From the NCBI GenBank assembly GCA_017644045.1, contig JAEPMI010000005.1, positions 1 to 64,000 on the forward strand: a stretch of DNA of 64,000 nucleotides, given 5' to 3'. The position numbers and the translations under genes are program-made. Origin of the DNA: Deltaproteobacteria bacterium (GTDB taxonomy: Bacteria; Myxococcota_A; Polyangia; Polyangiales; Houyiibacteriaceae). The notes under the pieces were generated by a model that searched no databases, was not told the origin of the DNA, and worked only from the letters and a program-made list of their open reading frames with translations. Below, one piece after another: positions 35,178-44,016 of this stretch. Within the stretch, counting starts at the first letter, position 1, and every line of letters starts with the position of its first letter.

Positions 35178-36338
35178 CTATCCGGCTTGGATCCGGTCGC
35201 GACCCGCGGCCTTGGCCGCGTAGAGCGCCTCGTCCGCTCGACGCAGGGCGTCGCGACCGTCGGGAACGTCACCGGCGTGGAGCTCGGCGAAACCGATGCT
35301 CGCGGTCACTCGGAGGTCCGTCCTCCCGATCGGCTCGGCGGCGATTCGAGCACGCAGCTCCTCCAGGACGGTCGCTGCCCCCTGCGCGTCCGTGCCCGTG
35401 AGCAGGATGCCGAACTCCTCGCCGCCCAGCCGAGCCGCGACGTCGTCGGTGCGGAACCCGTCGCGCAGGAGGGCGGCGACCGCGATCAGCGCCAGGTCCC
35501 CGACCTCGTGACCGTGCTCGTCGTTCACCGTCTTGAAGTGGTCCAGGTCGAGCAACGCCACGACCGAGCGTCGACCGTCCGCCATCGCTCGTACCGCGTC
35601 TCCGAGCGCTCGGGAGAAGAGTCGGCGGTTCGGCAGGTCCGTCAGGGCGTCGTGCGTCGCGAGCCGCGCGAGCGCGCGATGTTGGGCGTCGATGAGGGCG
35701 CGTTGCCGAGTCCGTCGGGTGATCGTTCGCCACACGTAGAACGAGAGCCCGAGCCCCACCGCCGACACGCTGAGACCGTTCATGAGGATCGAGACGCGCC
35801 GGTCCAGGTCGGGCTGTCCCCACCAACAGAGAGCGGCGAGCGCGGCGTAGGCCAAGAGGTAGTTGGCGATGGCGATCCTCGGCGACCACACGACCACCAC
35901 CGCGACGCCCACGCAGCTGATCACGTAGGGCGTCATGGCAGGCGTCACCAACTGATCGATGCTGGCGACCCACGCGCCGTGCACCAGGTAGAACGCGCCG
36001 ACCAGCGGCAACGCGCGGCCCGCGACGGTGGACGAGCGGCGCAGGTTGGTCAGCGCGAGTCCGGCGGTCACGACGGCCGCGGTCGCGTGCGCGACCACCA
36101 GACGAGCCCGCCACTGCTCGGCGACCGCCACGCGAGCGCCGGCGGAGACGTCGAAGAAGTGGAAGACGACCACATGGACCAGGTGGACGAGGACGAGCAT
36201 CGGGCCGAGGAGCCGAGCTCGTTGCGCGTTGGTGCGATGCACCTCGTCTCGGATGGCGAGGAGGGCCTCGTCCTCCGAGGGAATCAGACGCTCGACCGAC
36301 TCGGGTAACGGGTCATCAGCGCCAGCGGTGCCGCTCAC
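35178..36338 (-). CDS. Diguanylate cyclase with membrane sensor
   Basis: A 386-residue enzyme that makes cyclic-di-GMP. The N-terminal half holds about six membrane spans (residues 40-205). The GGDEF domain has an active GGEEF signature and a preceding I-site RTDD five residues upstream, so product inhibition is likely. The start of the catalytic domain is LTDLPNRRLFSRAL. The membrane part resembles 7TMR/MASE-like sensors, ligand unknown. The start codon is GTG 36338. Confidence 0.94.
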   Translation of the reverse strand: MSGTAGADDPLPESVERLIPSEDEALLAIRDEVHRTNAQRARLLGPMLVLVHLVHVVVFHFFDVSAGARVAVAEQWRARLVVAHATAAVVTAGLALTNLRRSSTVAGRALPLVGAFYLVHGAWVASIDQLVTPAMTPYVISCVGVAVVVVWSPRIAIANYLLAYAALAALCWWGQPDLDRRVSILMNGLSVSAVGLGLSFYVWRTITRRTRQRALIDAQHRALARLATHDALTDLPNRRLFSRALGDAVRAMADGRRSVVALLDLDHFKTVNDEHGHEVGDLALIAVAALLRDGFRTDDVAARLGGEEFGILLTGTDAQGAATVLEELRARIAAEPIGRTDLRVTASIGFAELHAGDVPDGRDALRRADEALYAAKAAGRDRIQAG

Positions 36339-36533
36339 GGCCGAGAGACTAGCAGCTCTCCGTTACCTTTCGTGACAACGCGAGAAGGCCCCAAGCGGGG
36401 GCAAACTCGGAAGGCGTCGCGCCCGAACCGGACTGTGGCGTGGCGCTCTCGAAGAGCGGGGAGTTCTGCCTCGATTCGATCGCTCGTGGGCGCGTCGACC
36501 ACCTGGCGCGCCGCTTGCTCAGGCCTTCTCCCC

Positions 36534-36914
36534 ATGAACATCGACCAAGTACGACAGCTGTTGCGCGGCGCGCTGACGCCGGTCGCCGCGACGAGCCTCA
36601 TCGGGCTCGGCGCGTGCGCCACCGGCAGCGTGAACCAAGCGCAGATGACCGAAACCCAAGCAGCGATTCGTGGTGCGCAGGAGGTCGGCGCCGACGACGC
36701 ACCGCAGGCCGCCCTGCACCTGCAGTACGCGAAGGAGCAGCTCGCGGACGCGGAGACCATCGCGGACGACGATCCAGAGCGCGCCAACCGCCTGCTGATG
36801 CGGGCCGAGTCGGACGCCGAGCTCGCCATCGCGCTGGCCGAAGAGGCCGAGCTGCGCACCGAAGCCGAAGAGACCCGAAACCGCATCCGTGAGGAGAGGG
36901 AGCAGCACCTGTGA
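36534..36914 (+). CDS. DUF4398-like lipoprotein partner of OmpA
   Basis: A 126-residue lipoprotein; the signal ends at the lipobox LIGLGAC-ATG. The rest is an Ala/Glu-rich helix (EVGADDAPQAALHLQYAKEQ) like DUF4398, a short coiled coil commonly encoded before OmpA-type proteins. It overlaps the OmpA start (GTGA) by four bases, which supports a joint role in cell-envelope attachment. ATG 36534 is chosen because it starts the signal peptide. Confidence 0.85.
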   Translation: MNIDQVRQLLRGALTPVAATSLIGLGACATGSVNQAQMTETQAAIRGAQEVGADDAPQAALHLQYAKEQLADAETIADDDPERANRLLMRAESDAELAIALAEEAELRTEAEETRNRIREEREQHL

Positions 36915-37882
36915 GCTACCTACTGAAGACCACCTCGAGCGCGCTGGCGTTCGCCTGCCTGCTCGCGCTGAGCGCTTGCGGCACCACCCCACCGAGTGAC
37001 GAGCTCGTCGCTGCGCGAAGCGCCATGACCAACGCGCAGGGCGGCGAGGCCGCACGTCTCGAGCCCGAAGAGCTGCGTCAGGCCGAGCTCGCACTGCAGG
37101 AAGCGGAGCGCGCGCACGAGGACGAGCCCGGCTCGCAGCTCGAACGTGACCTGGCCTACGTCGCGGAGCGGAAGATCCTGACCGTCCAGGCGCGTGCGCG
37201 GCAGACCGCGAGCCGGAACGAGCTCGAGGCCGAGCGAGAGGCGTACACCGAGGACCTGGAGCAGGCGAACCTGAGCCGGCAGCAGCGTCTCGACGCCATC
37301 GACGAGCAGCTCGCCGAAGTCCGTGGCCAGCTCGATGAGCGTGGCGACGTGATCGACGAGCAGACCGAGGCGCTCCGCGCCCGCGAGTCCGAGCTCGTCG
37401 CGCAGCAGCAGGAGCTCAACGAGACTCGCCAGGAGCGGGACGCCGCACAGCAGCGCCTCGCGGAGGCGATGGCCGCGCTCGAAGAGTTCGCGACTCTCCG
37501 TCGTGAGCAGGAAGACCTCGTCATCACCCTGAACGGCTCGGTGCTCTTCGAGAGCGACGAGTCGGAGCTCATGGGCACCGCCGAGCGACGCCTCCAGGCG
37601 GTCGCGCAGGCGCTCCAAGGTCGCGACCAGAGCACCTTCGTGGTCGAGGGACACACCGACAGCCGCGCGAGTGACTCGTACAACCAGCGGCTCTCACAGG
37701 CCCGCGCCGAGTCGGTTCGCAACTTTCTCGTCAGCCAGGGCGTCGCCGAGAGTGACATCCGGGCGGTGGGGCGGGGCGAAGCCGAGCCCGTCGCCTCGAA
37801 CGACACCGCCGAGGGTCGCGCCAACAACCGCCGCGTGGAGATCCACGTGACGAAGACCGACCAGCGTCAGTCCAGCCGCTGA
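36911..37882 (+). CDS. OmpA-family peptidoglycan-binding lipoprotein
   Basis: A 323-residue lipoprotein (lipobox LLALSAC-GTT). A long charged coiled coil (about 65-205) leads to a C-terminal OmpA domain with the peptidoglycan-binding core VEGHTDSRASDSYNQRLSQA and AEGRANNRRVEIHV. It probably links the outer membrane to the cell wall. The start is GTG 36911, coupled to the DUF4398 gene. Terminator downstream. Confidence 0.95.
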   Translation: MSYLLKTTSSALAFACLLALSACGTTPPSDELVAARSAMTNAQGGEAARLEPEELRQAELALQEAERAHEDEPGSQLERDLAYVAERKILTVQARARQTASRNELEAEREAYTEDLEQANLSRQQRLDAIDEQLAEVRGQLDERGDVIDEQTEALRARESELVAQQQELNETRQERDAAQQRLAEAMAALEEFATLRREQEDLVITLNGSVLFESDESELMGTAERRLQAVAQALQGRDQSTFVVEGHTDSRASDSYNQRLSQARAESVRNFLVSQGVAESDIRAVGRGEAEPVASNDTAEGRANNRRVEIHVTKTDQRQSSR

Positions 37883-37901
37883 TCCAGTGGCCACCGAGCA
37901 T

Positions 37902-37936
37902 CGGGCCAGCGGAGACTCCTCCGCTGGCCCGTTTCT
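37902..37936 (+). terminator. Hairpin terminator after the OmpA gene
   Basis: A perfect 13-base-pair stem CGGGCCAGCGGAG/CTCCGCTGGCCCG (37902-37914 with 37919-37931), loop ACTC, followed by TTTCT. It ends the plus-strand OmpA unit and faces the minus-strand cassette whose last gene stops at 37952. Confidence 0.88.
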
Positions 37937-37951
37937 CGTTGGGCCGGACCC

Positions 37952-38113
37952 TCAGAAGAGGGTGTAGACGAAGGGGGCCACGTAGCTCAGGCCCCCGGTC
38001 AGCAGCAGCAGCCCGCCGGCGACCAAGAGCACGATCAGGAGCGGCACGAAGAAGAACTTCCGCCGCCCGATGAAGTGGCCGATGAGCTCGCGCAAGGTGG
38101 TCAGCCGACTCAT
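37952..38113 (-). CDS. DUF5989/SxtK-like 53-residue membrane peptide
   Basis: A 53-residue protein: a short amphipathic start (MSRLTTLRELIGHFIGRRKF) and one hydrophobic stretch (VPLLIVLLVAGGLLLLTGG) ending APFVYTLF. This is the size and pattern of DUF5989/SxtK, which is regularly encoded next to carbamoyltransferases, including in saxitoxin clusters. The function is unknown. Its ATG overlaps the carbamoyltransferase stop (ATGA). It is the last gene of a five-gene overlapping unit. Confidence 0.85.
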   Translation of the reverse strand: MSRLTTLRELIGHFIGRRKFFFVPLLIVLLVAGGLLLLTGGLSYVAPFVYTLF

Positions 38114-39792
38114 CGGGTGATCCGAACGTCCTCGACGTAGAGCACGTCGGGCTTCCGGCGGACGAAGAAGTCGAGCGCGTCGGTGACGTGGGCGACGAGC
38201 GGCTCGCCGGCGGCGTTGAGCGAGGTGTTGAGGAGCGCACGCTGGCCGTGGCCCTCCATCGCGCGGAGCAGCCCGTCGAGCGCGCCCTCCGGGCCGACCG
38301 TCTGGACGCGCGCGGTGCCGTCGACGTGGGTGCAACCCGGGAGCGAGTCGTCCATCGCGCGGCACACCGTGGTCATCGCCGGAGTCATGTCGTTGGGCGC
38401 GCCCTCGAAGAGCGCGCTCGCGTGCTCGTCGCGGACCACGGGCGCGAACGGGCGGAAGGCCTCGCGCCCCTTGATGCGGCGGTTGAGCACGTCGCGCAGC
38501 GTCACATCGTCCCCGCGGGTCAGCAAGGAGCGCTGGCCGAGCGCCCTCGGCCCCCACTCGCTGCGCCCGCGGACCCAGGCGACGATGGCGCCCCCCGCGA
38601 GCCGCTCGGCCGCCTCCCTCTCCGGGTCGTCGACCCGGTCGGCGTTCAGCCCGAGGTGACGCGCGACCGCCATCGCTCGATCGGGGTCTGCCGCCACGCC
38701 GAGCGCGGGATCGAAGCGCCCATCGATCGCGTCTCCTTCGGACCGGGCCCCGAGGAGGGCGGCTCCGAGGGCGCCGCCCGCGTCGCCGGCGGCCGGTTGC
38801 ACGAAGACGCGCTCGAAGGGTCCTTCCGCGAGCAGCCGCGCGTTGGCGGAGCAGTTCAGCGCGACACCTCCGGCGAGCGCGAGGTGTCGCGCGCCGGTCC
38901 GCTCGTGGGCTGCGCGCCCGAGCGCCAGCACCGCCTCTTCCAGGGCTCGCTGTGCGCTCGCGGCGAGGTCGGCGAAGCGACGGTCCTCGCCGCTGTCGAG
39001 ATCCCAGGGTCGTTGGGACTCTCGCGCCGGGCCGAGGAGCTGGACCAGCTCGTCGCCATACGCCCGGTCGGGGCGCAGGTGTTCGTCGAAGGCCGACGTG
39101 CGAAGACGGAAACTCCCGTCGGCCGCGACCCGGAGGAGCTGGTTCACCTCGTCGTCGAAGCGCGAGGTCCCGTACGCCGACAGCCCCATCACCTTGAACT
39201 CGCCTTCGTTCACCCGGAAGCCGAGGTAGGCGGTGATCGCGGCGTAGAAGAGCCCGAGCGAGTGCGGATAGTCGATCGAGGCGACGCGCCGCGGGCCCCC
39301 ATCGGCAGGCGCCCAGATCGCGGTGCTCTCCTGCTCGCCGACTCCGTCGATGGTCAGCGCCACCGCGTCGTCGAAGGGTGCGCAGTCGAGCGCGCTCGCG
39401 GCGTGGCTCTGGTGGTGGTCGACGAAGGAGACGCGCTCCCGCTTCACGCCGAGGTGCGCGGCGAGCTGATCGAGCACCCAGAGCTTGTCGCCGAGCTGGC
39501 TTCGAAGCGCGCGGCGAAAGAAGCCAGCGCCCCTCGGGAAGGCCGCGAACGAACCGACCATCACGCGCTCGAGCTTGCGGTAGGGGTTCTCGTAGAAGAC
39601 CACCCGGTCGAGCGCCGCCGCCTCGATGTCGCCGAGCGCGAGGCACGCATCGATGGCCATGCGCGGGAGCGAGGGGTCGTTCTTCACCCGCGAGAGCCGC
39701 TCTTCCTGTTGCGCCGCGACGATGCGGCCATCGACCACCAGGGCCGCGGCCGCGTCGTGGTAGTGCGCGCTGACGCCGAGGACGGCGGCCAT
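38110..39792 (-). CDS. O-carbamoyltransferase (TobZ/NodU/SxtI family)
   Basis: A 560-residue enzyme. The N-terminal Kae1-like domain has the metal-binding H126-x3-H130 (DHHQSHAASA) and DGVGE (149-153); the start MAAVLGVSAHYHDAAAALV is typical. The C-terminal YrdC-like half contains VRGRSEWGPRALGQRSLL and RIKGREAFRPFAPVV. The family transfers a carbamoyl group from carbamoyl phosphate, via carbamoyl-adenylate, to a hydroxyl of a sugar or natural product. Coupled (ATGA) to the ferritin-like gene before it and to the DUF5989 gene after it. The acceptor is not known. Confidence 0.95.
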   Translation of the reverse strand: MAAVLGVSAHYHDAAAALVVDGRIVAAQQEERLSRVKNDPSLPRMAIDACLALGDIEAAALDRVVFYENPYRKLERVMVGSFAAFPRGAGFFRRALRSQLGDKLWVLDQLAAHLGVKRERVSFVDHHQSHAASALDCAPFDDAVALTIDGVGEQESTAIWAPADGGPRRVASIDYPHSLGLFYAAITAYLGFRVNEGEFKVMGLSAYGTSRFDDEVNQLLRVAADGSFRLRTSAFDEHLRPDRAYGDELVQLLGPARESQRPWDLDSGEDRRFADLAASAQRALEEAVLALGRAAHERTGARHLALAGGVALNCSANARLLAEGPFERVFVQPAAGDAGGALGAALLGARSEGDAIDGRFDPALGVAADPDRAMAVARHLGLNADRVDDPEREAAERLAGGAIVAWVRGRSEWGPRALGQRSLLTRGDDVTLRDVLNRRIKGREAFRPFAPVVRDEHASALFEGAPNDMTPAMTTVCRAMDDSLPGCTHVDGTARVQTVGPEGALDGLLRAMEGHGQRALLNTSLNAAGEPLVAHVTDALDFFVRRKPDVLYVEDVRITR

Positions 39793-40436
39793 CAGTCGTG
39801 CGTTCGCCAGCCCGCGCGGTCGCCGCGTGCGCCGAGCGCGAGCGGGGCGGCGAGAACGTAGAGCAGCAACATCAGCACCGCGAAGAGCGGGCCGGTGAGC
39901 GCCGAACCCACGCGCCGCCAGCGGTCGCCCAGGTCGACCCGCCGCGCGCGCCGACGAGCGGCCGGCGCTCCGTCCGCGAGCGGTCCCGCGAGGAGCTCGG
40001 CCGTATAGCTCTCGTGGCGACGCTCGTCGGCGAGGATGGACTTCAGCGCGGCGGCGAGCGCGGGGTCGCGCCGCTCGAAGAAGCGAACGTGGGCCTCGAA
40101 CTGCCGCCGACCGCGCCGCTCGCCGCGGTGGACGTAGGCGATGAAGACGGGCTCGCCGAAGCGCTCGAAGAGACGCGCGTGTCCGCGCCGAGGGAGCGAC
40201 ACCGCCGATCCCCGCGCGAGGGTCGCGCGGCGCTGGAGGATCTCGGCGTGGCGCGCCTCGTCGGCGGCGTGCTTCAGATAGAGCGCCGCGCGCTCGGGGT
40301 CGCTGGTGGCCGCGGCCGCGCAGCGCAGCTCCAGCGCGCTCTCGGCCTCGGCCTCGGCGAACGCGAGCAGTCGTCTCCAACGGCGGCCCGGGAGCCGCCA
40401 GCTGAAGGTGTAGACGAAGTCGGCCAGCGCTCTCAT
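39792..40436 (-). CDS. Ferritin-like di-iron protein with C-terminal membrane anchor
   Basis: A 214-residue four-helix-bundle protein. The di-iron ligand pattern is complete: Glu in AEAESALELRC (helix 1), E60-x2-H63 (DEARH, helix 2), Glu114 (FEAHVRFF, helix 3) and E138-x2-H141 (DERRH, helix 4). A hydrophobic span (GPLFAVLMLLLYVLAAPLAL, 182-201) ends the protein. It could be an oxygenase/oxidase acting on the same surface molecule, or an iron store. The start ATG 40436 overlaps the SGNH gene's stop (ATGA); its own stop overlaps the carbamoyltransferase start by one base. Confidence 0.8.
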   Translation of the reverse strand: MRALADFVYTFSWRLPGRRWRRLLAFAEAEAESALELRCAAAATSDPERAALYLKHAADEARHAEILQRRATLARGSAVSLPRRGHARLFERFGEPVFIAYVHRGERRGRRQFEAHVRFFERRDPALAAALKSILADERRHESYTAELLAGPLADGAPAARRRARRVDLGDRWRRVGSALTGPLFAVLMLLLYVLAAPLALGARGDRAGWRTHD

Positions 40437-42676
40437 GGCGCAGCGCCGGTCACGCTCCGGCAGATCCCTCCGCCCTGCCAGGGCACGCAGGCCCCCGAAT
40501 CGCAGGGATGCGCCGCGTCGCAGGGAGCGAAGCACTGACCGACCGCCCCGGCGATCACCTCGCCCTCCGGGCACTCCGGCGGGGCGAGTCCGTCGCCCTG
40601 CGCGCAGTGGAGCAACGCCACGCAGTCGTCGCCGTGCGCCGCGAAGCACTCCTCGGTCAGGGCGCCGAACGCGTGCTGGCAGGTCGCGTCTCCGCACTCG
40701 GCCCACTCCGCGTACTGCTCGGTGTGGTTGCGGCACTCGCGCTCGCGAACGACCTCCATGTGGCACTGGCAGAATCGGTCCGCCCGCTCGTTCGCTGCAC
40801 GCTCGGCGACCTCGGCCGGCCGATGCTCACCGAAGGCCATCGTGGGCTCGTCGCCTTCCCAGCGAACGGTGAGCGTCTGGGACCGATCGCTCCAGTGGAA
40901 CTCGGTGTCGATGTCGGTGCCCGCCGCAAGCGGGACGATGTAGTCGGCCGCGTCCTCGGTCACGAGCACCAGCGCCTCGACGTCATCGGCCGCTGGCACG
41001 ATGGCGGTCGGTCTCGAGCGACCGTGACGAAGACAGGTGACCCGCAGCCACTCGCGCACCTGGACGGTCTCGCAGCGGGCAGCGCTCGAGCCGCGCACCG
41101 TGATCTCGGGCGTCGCGACCCACTCGGCGTTGGTCGGCAGGTGACTGCGGCCCTCGGGCAACCCGGGGCCGGGACGACGCAGCGGCAGCGGCTCTTCCAG
41201 CGCGGCGGCGACCGCCTCGGCGAGCGCGCGCTGGCCCTTCGCCGTCATGTGGAGATCGCCGTCGAGGAAGGCGTCCGGCTCGGCTGCGCGCAGGGCGTCG
41301 GTCGCGTCGAAGGCGCGCGCACCGAGGTGGTGCGCCGAGTCGACCAGGTCGGTGAGGAGCACGCGGGTCGGCTCCATGTCGACCGGCTCGGCGCCGTACT
41401 TCGCCCATTCGTCCTCCGATACGACGACGTCGAGTGGGAGAGCGACCACGAGGAGCTCGGCGCCGTGTGCGTCGCAGAGCGCCTTGACGCTCTCGATCCG
41501 CGACTCGAGCGACGAGGGCACGCGCGCCTCCTCGCGGGTGAACGCGAGGGTCCGCAGCCGCTCGCGCTCGGCGGCGATCTCGTTCTGGGTCTCGAGCGCT
41601 CGAGCGAGGAGCGGGTCTTCATCGCGCCGCGCTTCGATCAGCTGTGCCCGATGGCGCACCGCCCGACGGATCAGGCTCGCGGTCGCGGCGATCTCGCGGG
41701 ACTCCTCCGCTGCGGTCTCGCCGACGATGTCACCGGGGTGCCCGCGCGCCAGATCGACATCGAGGTAGAAGCGGTCGTCGACCTCTTCCGCCTGCTCGAC
41801 CGGCCGCAGCCGCTCGTCGACCGACTCGTCCGCGTCGCTGGCCGACTGCTCGAGGCGAAGACGCTCGAGCCGGACCTCCTCGGCGCGATGCGCAGGATCG
41901 ACCTCGGCCTCGCGGTCGGTCCCCGCCTCGGTGCCGAGTCCCACCAGGTCGTGCCAGGTGCCCTCCGACTGCAAGTCGTCGGGGCGGGGCGCGTCGTCGT
42001 TGAGGAAGCGTCGCAGCGCGTAGAACGCGTGCGACGAACGGTAGAGGAGCTCCCGGCCGGGGAACTGGGTGACCGTCTCCGGCGCGAGCTCGGCGCGCAC
42101 GGCCCAGCCATCCCAGACGACGTGCCGTTCCGTATTGGGGCGGGTGTCCTCGAAGAAGTCGTTCGACATGTTCACCACGTAGACGACGGTGGTCACGTCC
42201 CGCGCTTCGAGCTGCTCGCGGACGACGGCCTGATACTCGGCGGGACCGTAGGTGGGCACACCGCCGTTGAGCACCGCGCGACCGGTGAGCTCGGCGAGCT
42301 GCGCCGCCATGGTCTCGTCGTCGTTCACGCCGAGGCCGAAGACCTGTGAGTCGCCGACGACCAGCACGGCGTTCTCCACCGAATCGGGCCAATCCGCGCC
42401 GCGGTAACCCTGCTGGTTGACCGCGATGTCGGTGGTCGGGTTGTCGCGAAAGCGGAAGCGCATGGTCGCGCCCGGCCGCAGGCGCACCCCGAGCTCCGCG
42501 TCGGGTCGGTAGAAGTTGACGTGTGGGAAGGCGCCGTCGTCGCGAAGCCAGAAGGCGCCCTCGGCGATCAACGAGCCCACCACGAGCCCGCCGACGACAG
42601 CGAGCGAACGGCGCAGCCAGCGGCGCTTCGGCTTCTCGGGTTTCGTCGGCTCGATCGCTTCGGCCGTCTCCGTCAT
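40433..42676 (-). CDS. Membrane-anchored SGNH hydrolase with Cys-rich tail
   Basis: A 747-residue protein. An N-terminal span (SLAVVGGLVVGSLIAEGAFW) anchors an SGNH/GDSL hydrolase domain: Ser block VVGDSQVFGLG, Gly block LNGGVPTYGPAEY, Asn block VVNMSNDFFED, and Asp-His pair DGDLHMTAKGQ. A charged helical insert lies at about 230-370. After a beta domain comes a Cys-rich tail of about 100 residues (for example CQCHMEVVREREC, CDAAHPCDSGACVPW). It may add or remove acyl groups from a cell-surface glycan. Part of the coupled cassette. Confidence 0.88.
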   Translation of the reverse strand: MTETAEAIEPTKPEKPKRRWLRRSLAVVGGLVVGSLIAEGAFWLRDDGAFPHVNFYRPDAELGVRLRPGATMRFRFRDNPTTDIAVNQQGYRGADWPDSVENAVLVVGDSQVFGLGVNDDETMAAQLAELTGRAVLNGGVPTYGPAEYQAVVREQLEARDVTTVVYVVNMSNDFFEDTRPNTERHVVWDGWAVRAELAPETVTQFPGRELLYRSSHAFYALRRFLNDDAPRPDDLQSEGTWHDLVGLGTEAGTDREAEVDPAHRAEEVRLERLRLEQSASDADESVDERLRPVEQAEEVDDRFYLDVDLARGHPGDIVGETAAEESREIAATASLIRRAVRHRAQLIEARRDEDPLLARALETQNEIAAERERLRTLAFTREEARVPSSLESRIESVKALCDAHGAELLVVALPLDVVVSEDEWAKYGAEPVDMEPTRVLLTDLVDSAHHLGARAFDATDALRAAEPDAFLDGDLHMTAKGQRALAEAVAAALEEPLPLRRPGPGLPEGRSHLPTNAEWVATPEITVRGSSAARCETVQVREWLRVTCLRHGRSRPTAIVPAADDVEALVLVTEDAADYIVPLAAGTDIDTEFHWSDRSQTLTVRWEGDEPTMAFGEHRPAEVAERAANERADRFCQCHMEVVRERECRNHTEQYAEWAECGDATCQHAFGALTEECFAAHGDDCVALLHCAQGDGLAPPECPEGEVIAGAVGQCFAPCDAAHPCDSGACVPWQGGGICRSVTGAAP

Positions 42677-43890
42677 TCGTCCTCCACCGCCTCGAATCGT
42701 ACGACCACGGGCTCGTCGGCGCTCACGGCGCGCTCCGACTCCGAGCCCAGGCGACCACCGATGGGCAGTCCCCAGCAGCGCACATGGCGGTCCTGGCCGA
42801 GGGCACAGGTGTGCGAAAGGCCGACCCCCACGTCGGCGACCGGCGGCGTGTCCACGCTTTCGGGGCCGACCAGCTCGGTCCGAAGGCGCACGCCGTTACG
42901 CACCTCCGCCGCCGGTTCCGGCCCCCGCACCGAGTAGCGGTAGAGCGCCCCCGACTCGGCCACCGCGTAGACGTCGAGCAGACCGACCGCGATGCGGGCG
43001 ATGGGCTCGCCGGCGCCCTCGAGCGCGACGAGCCCCTCGCCGAGGTCCATGCCCGCGCCGTCGAGAAAGTCGCCCGCCGTGCCCCAGCACGTCACGGCGT
43101 CTTCCGAGCCGAGCGCGCAGGTCAGCGCTCCCGTCGGGGAGGACGCGACCTGGCGAATGCCGCCGAGCCCGTCGAGCTCCTTCCCCTCTCGGACGAAGCC
43201 GCGGATCTGCGTGCCCGGGAGCTGCCCCGCGGAGGCCGAGCCCCAGCACGTCACCTTCCCATCGCCCTCCGCGACGCAGGTGTGGGTCGCGCCGGTCGCG
43301 AGACTTCGGGCGTCGCGGGTCATCTCCGCGCCGAACCGCGAGGAACGCGCGCCAGCGCCGGCCCCTCCCTCGGCGCTGCCGAGGCACCGGGTCACGCCGG
43401 CGCTCAGGAAACATGACTGGTTGCGTGCGACCGAGATGGCGTCGACCTCTTCGAGACCGCGGACCCGCTCCGGCGAGCGCGCGATGGTCGGCTCGGAGTA
43501 GTAGCCGTAGTCGTACGTCCCGAAGCCACGCACCACCCCGAAGCAGTGCGGCACCCCGGCGGCCGCGTAGCAGACACGGTCGTCACCCACTGCGAGCGCG
43601 GTGAGTTCCTCCCCCTGGACGAGCCGCACCGGCCCCGGTCCCGGGCTGTCGCCGAGCAACCCATGGCCGGGGCTGCCCCAGCACCAGAGCGAGGCGCCGT
43701 CGACGATCGCGCAGCTGCTGCGCGGACCGACCGAGAGGCTGGTGACCGACCCCGGGACGCCCTCGTCCTGCGCCGGACTCACTTCTGTCTCTTCCACTGC
43801 AGGAGGCTCGATCTCGGGACGAAGGTCCACCGTCTCGCATCCCGTCACCGAGAGTAGGAGCCACGCTCCCGTCAGTCCCACGCGCGCCAC
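42673..43890 (-). CDS. RCC1-repeat lipoprotein
   Basis: A 405-residue lipoprotein; the signal ends at the lipobox LLSVTGC-ETV. Six or seven RCC1-type beta-propeller repeats follow, each with a Cys-x-W-G-type motif (ASLWCWGSPGHG, GKVTCWGSASAGQ, DAVTCWGTAGD, RHVRCWGLPIGG). Such propellers bind proteins on the cell surface. The start is uncertain: GTG 43890 is chosen, GTG 43881 is possible. The TGA overlaps the SGNH gene's ATG by three bases. It is the first gene of the five-gene unit, with about 126 bases to the divergent gene. Confidence 0.85.
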   Translation of the reverse strand: MARVGLTGAWLLLSVTGCETVDLRPEIEPPAVEETEVSPAQDEGVPGSVTSLSVGPRSSCAIVDGASLWCWGSPGHGLLGDSPGPGPVRLVQGEELTALAVGDDRVCYAAAGVPHCFGVVRGFGTYDYGYYSEPTIARSPERVRGLEEVDAISVARNQSCFLSAGVTRCLGSAEGGAGAGARSSRFGAEMTRDARSLATGATHTCVAEGDGKVTCWGSASAGQLPGTQIRGFVREGKELDGLGGIRQVASSPTGALTCALGSEDAVTCWGTAGDFLDGAGMDLGEGLVALEGAGEPIARIAVGLLDVYAVAESGALYRYSVRGPEPAAEVRNGVRLRTELVGPESVDTPPVADVGVGLSHTCALGQDRHVRCWGLPIGGRLGSESERAVSADEPVVVRFEAVEDE

Positions 43891-44016
43891 GTCGCTCGCC
43901 CAACGCTCGGCGTGGCTCCCCCTGTTCCCGCGCGGCACGGCCACAGTTGAGCGGGTCGGACGCACCCAGGTCAAGAGCGCGCTGAATAGGAGAGGTCCGA
44001 CGCCGTCGACTCCTCG

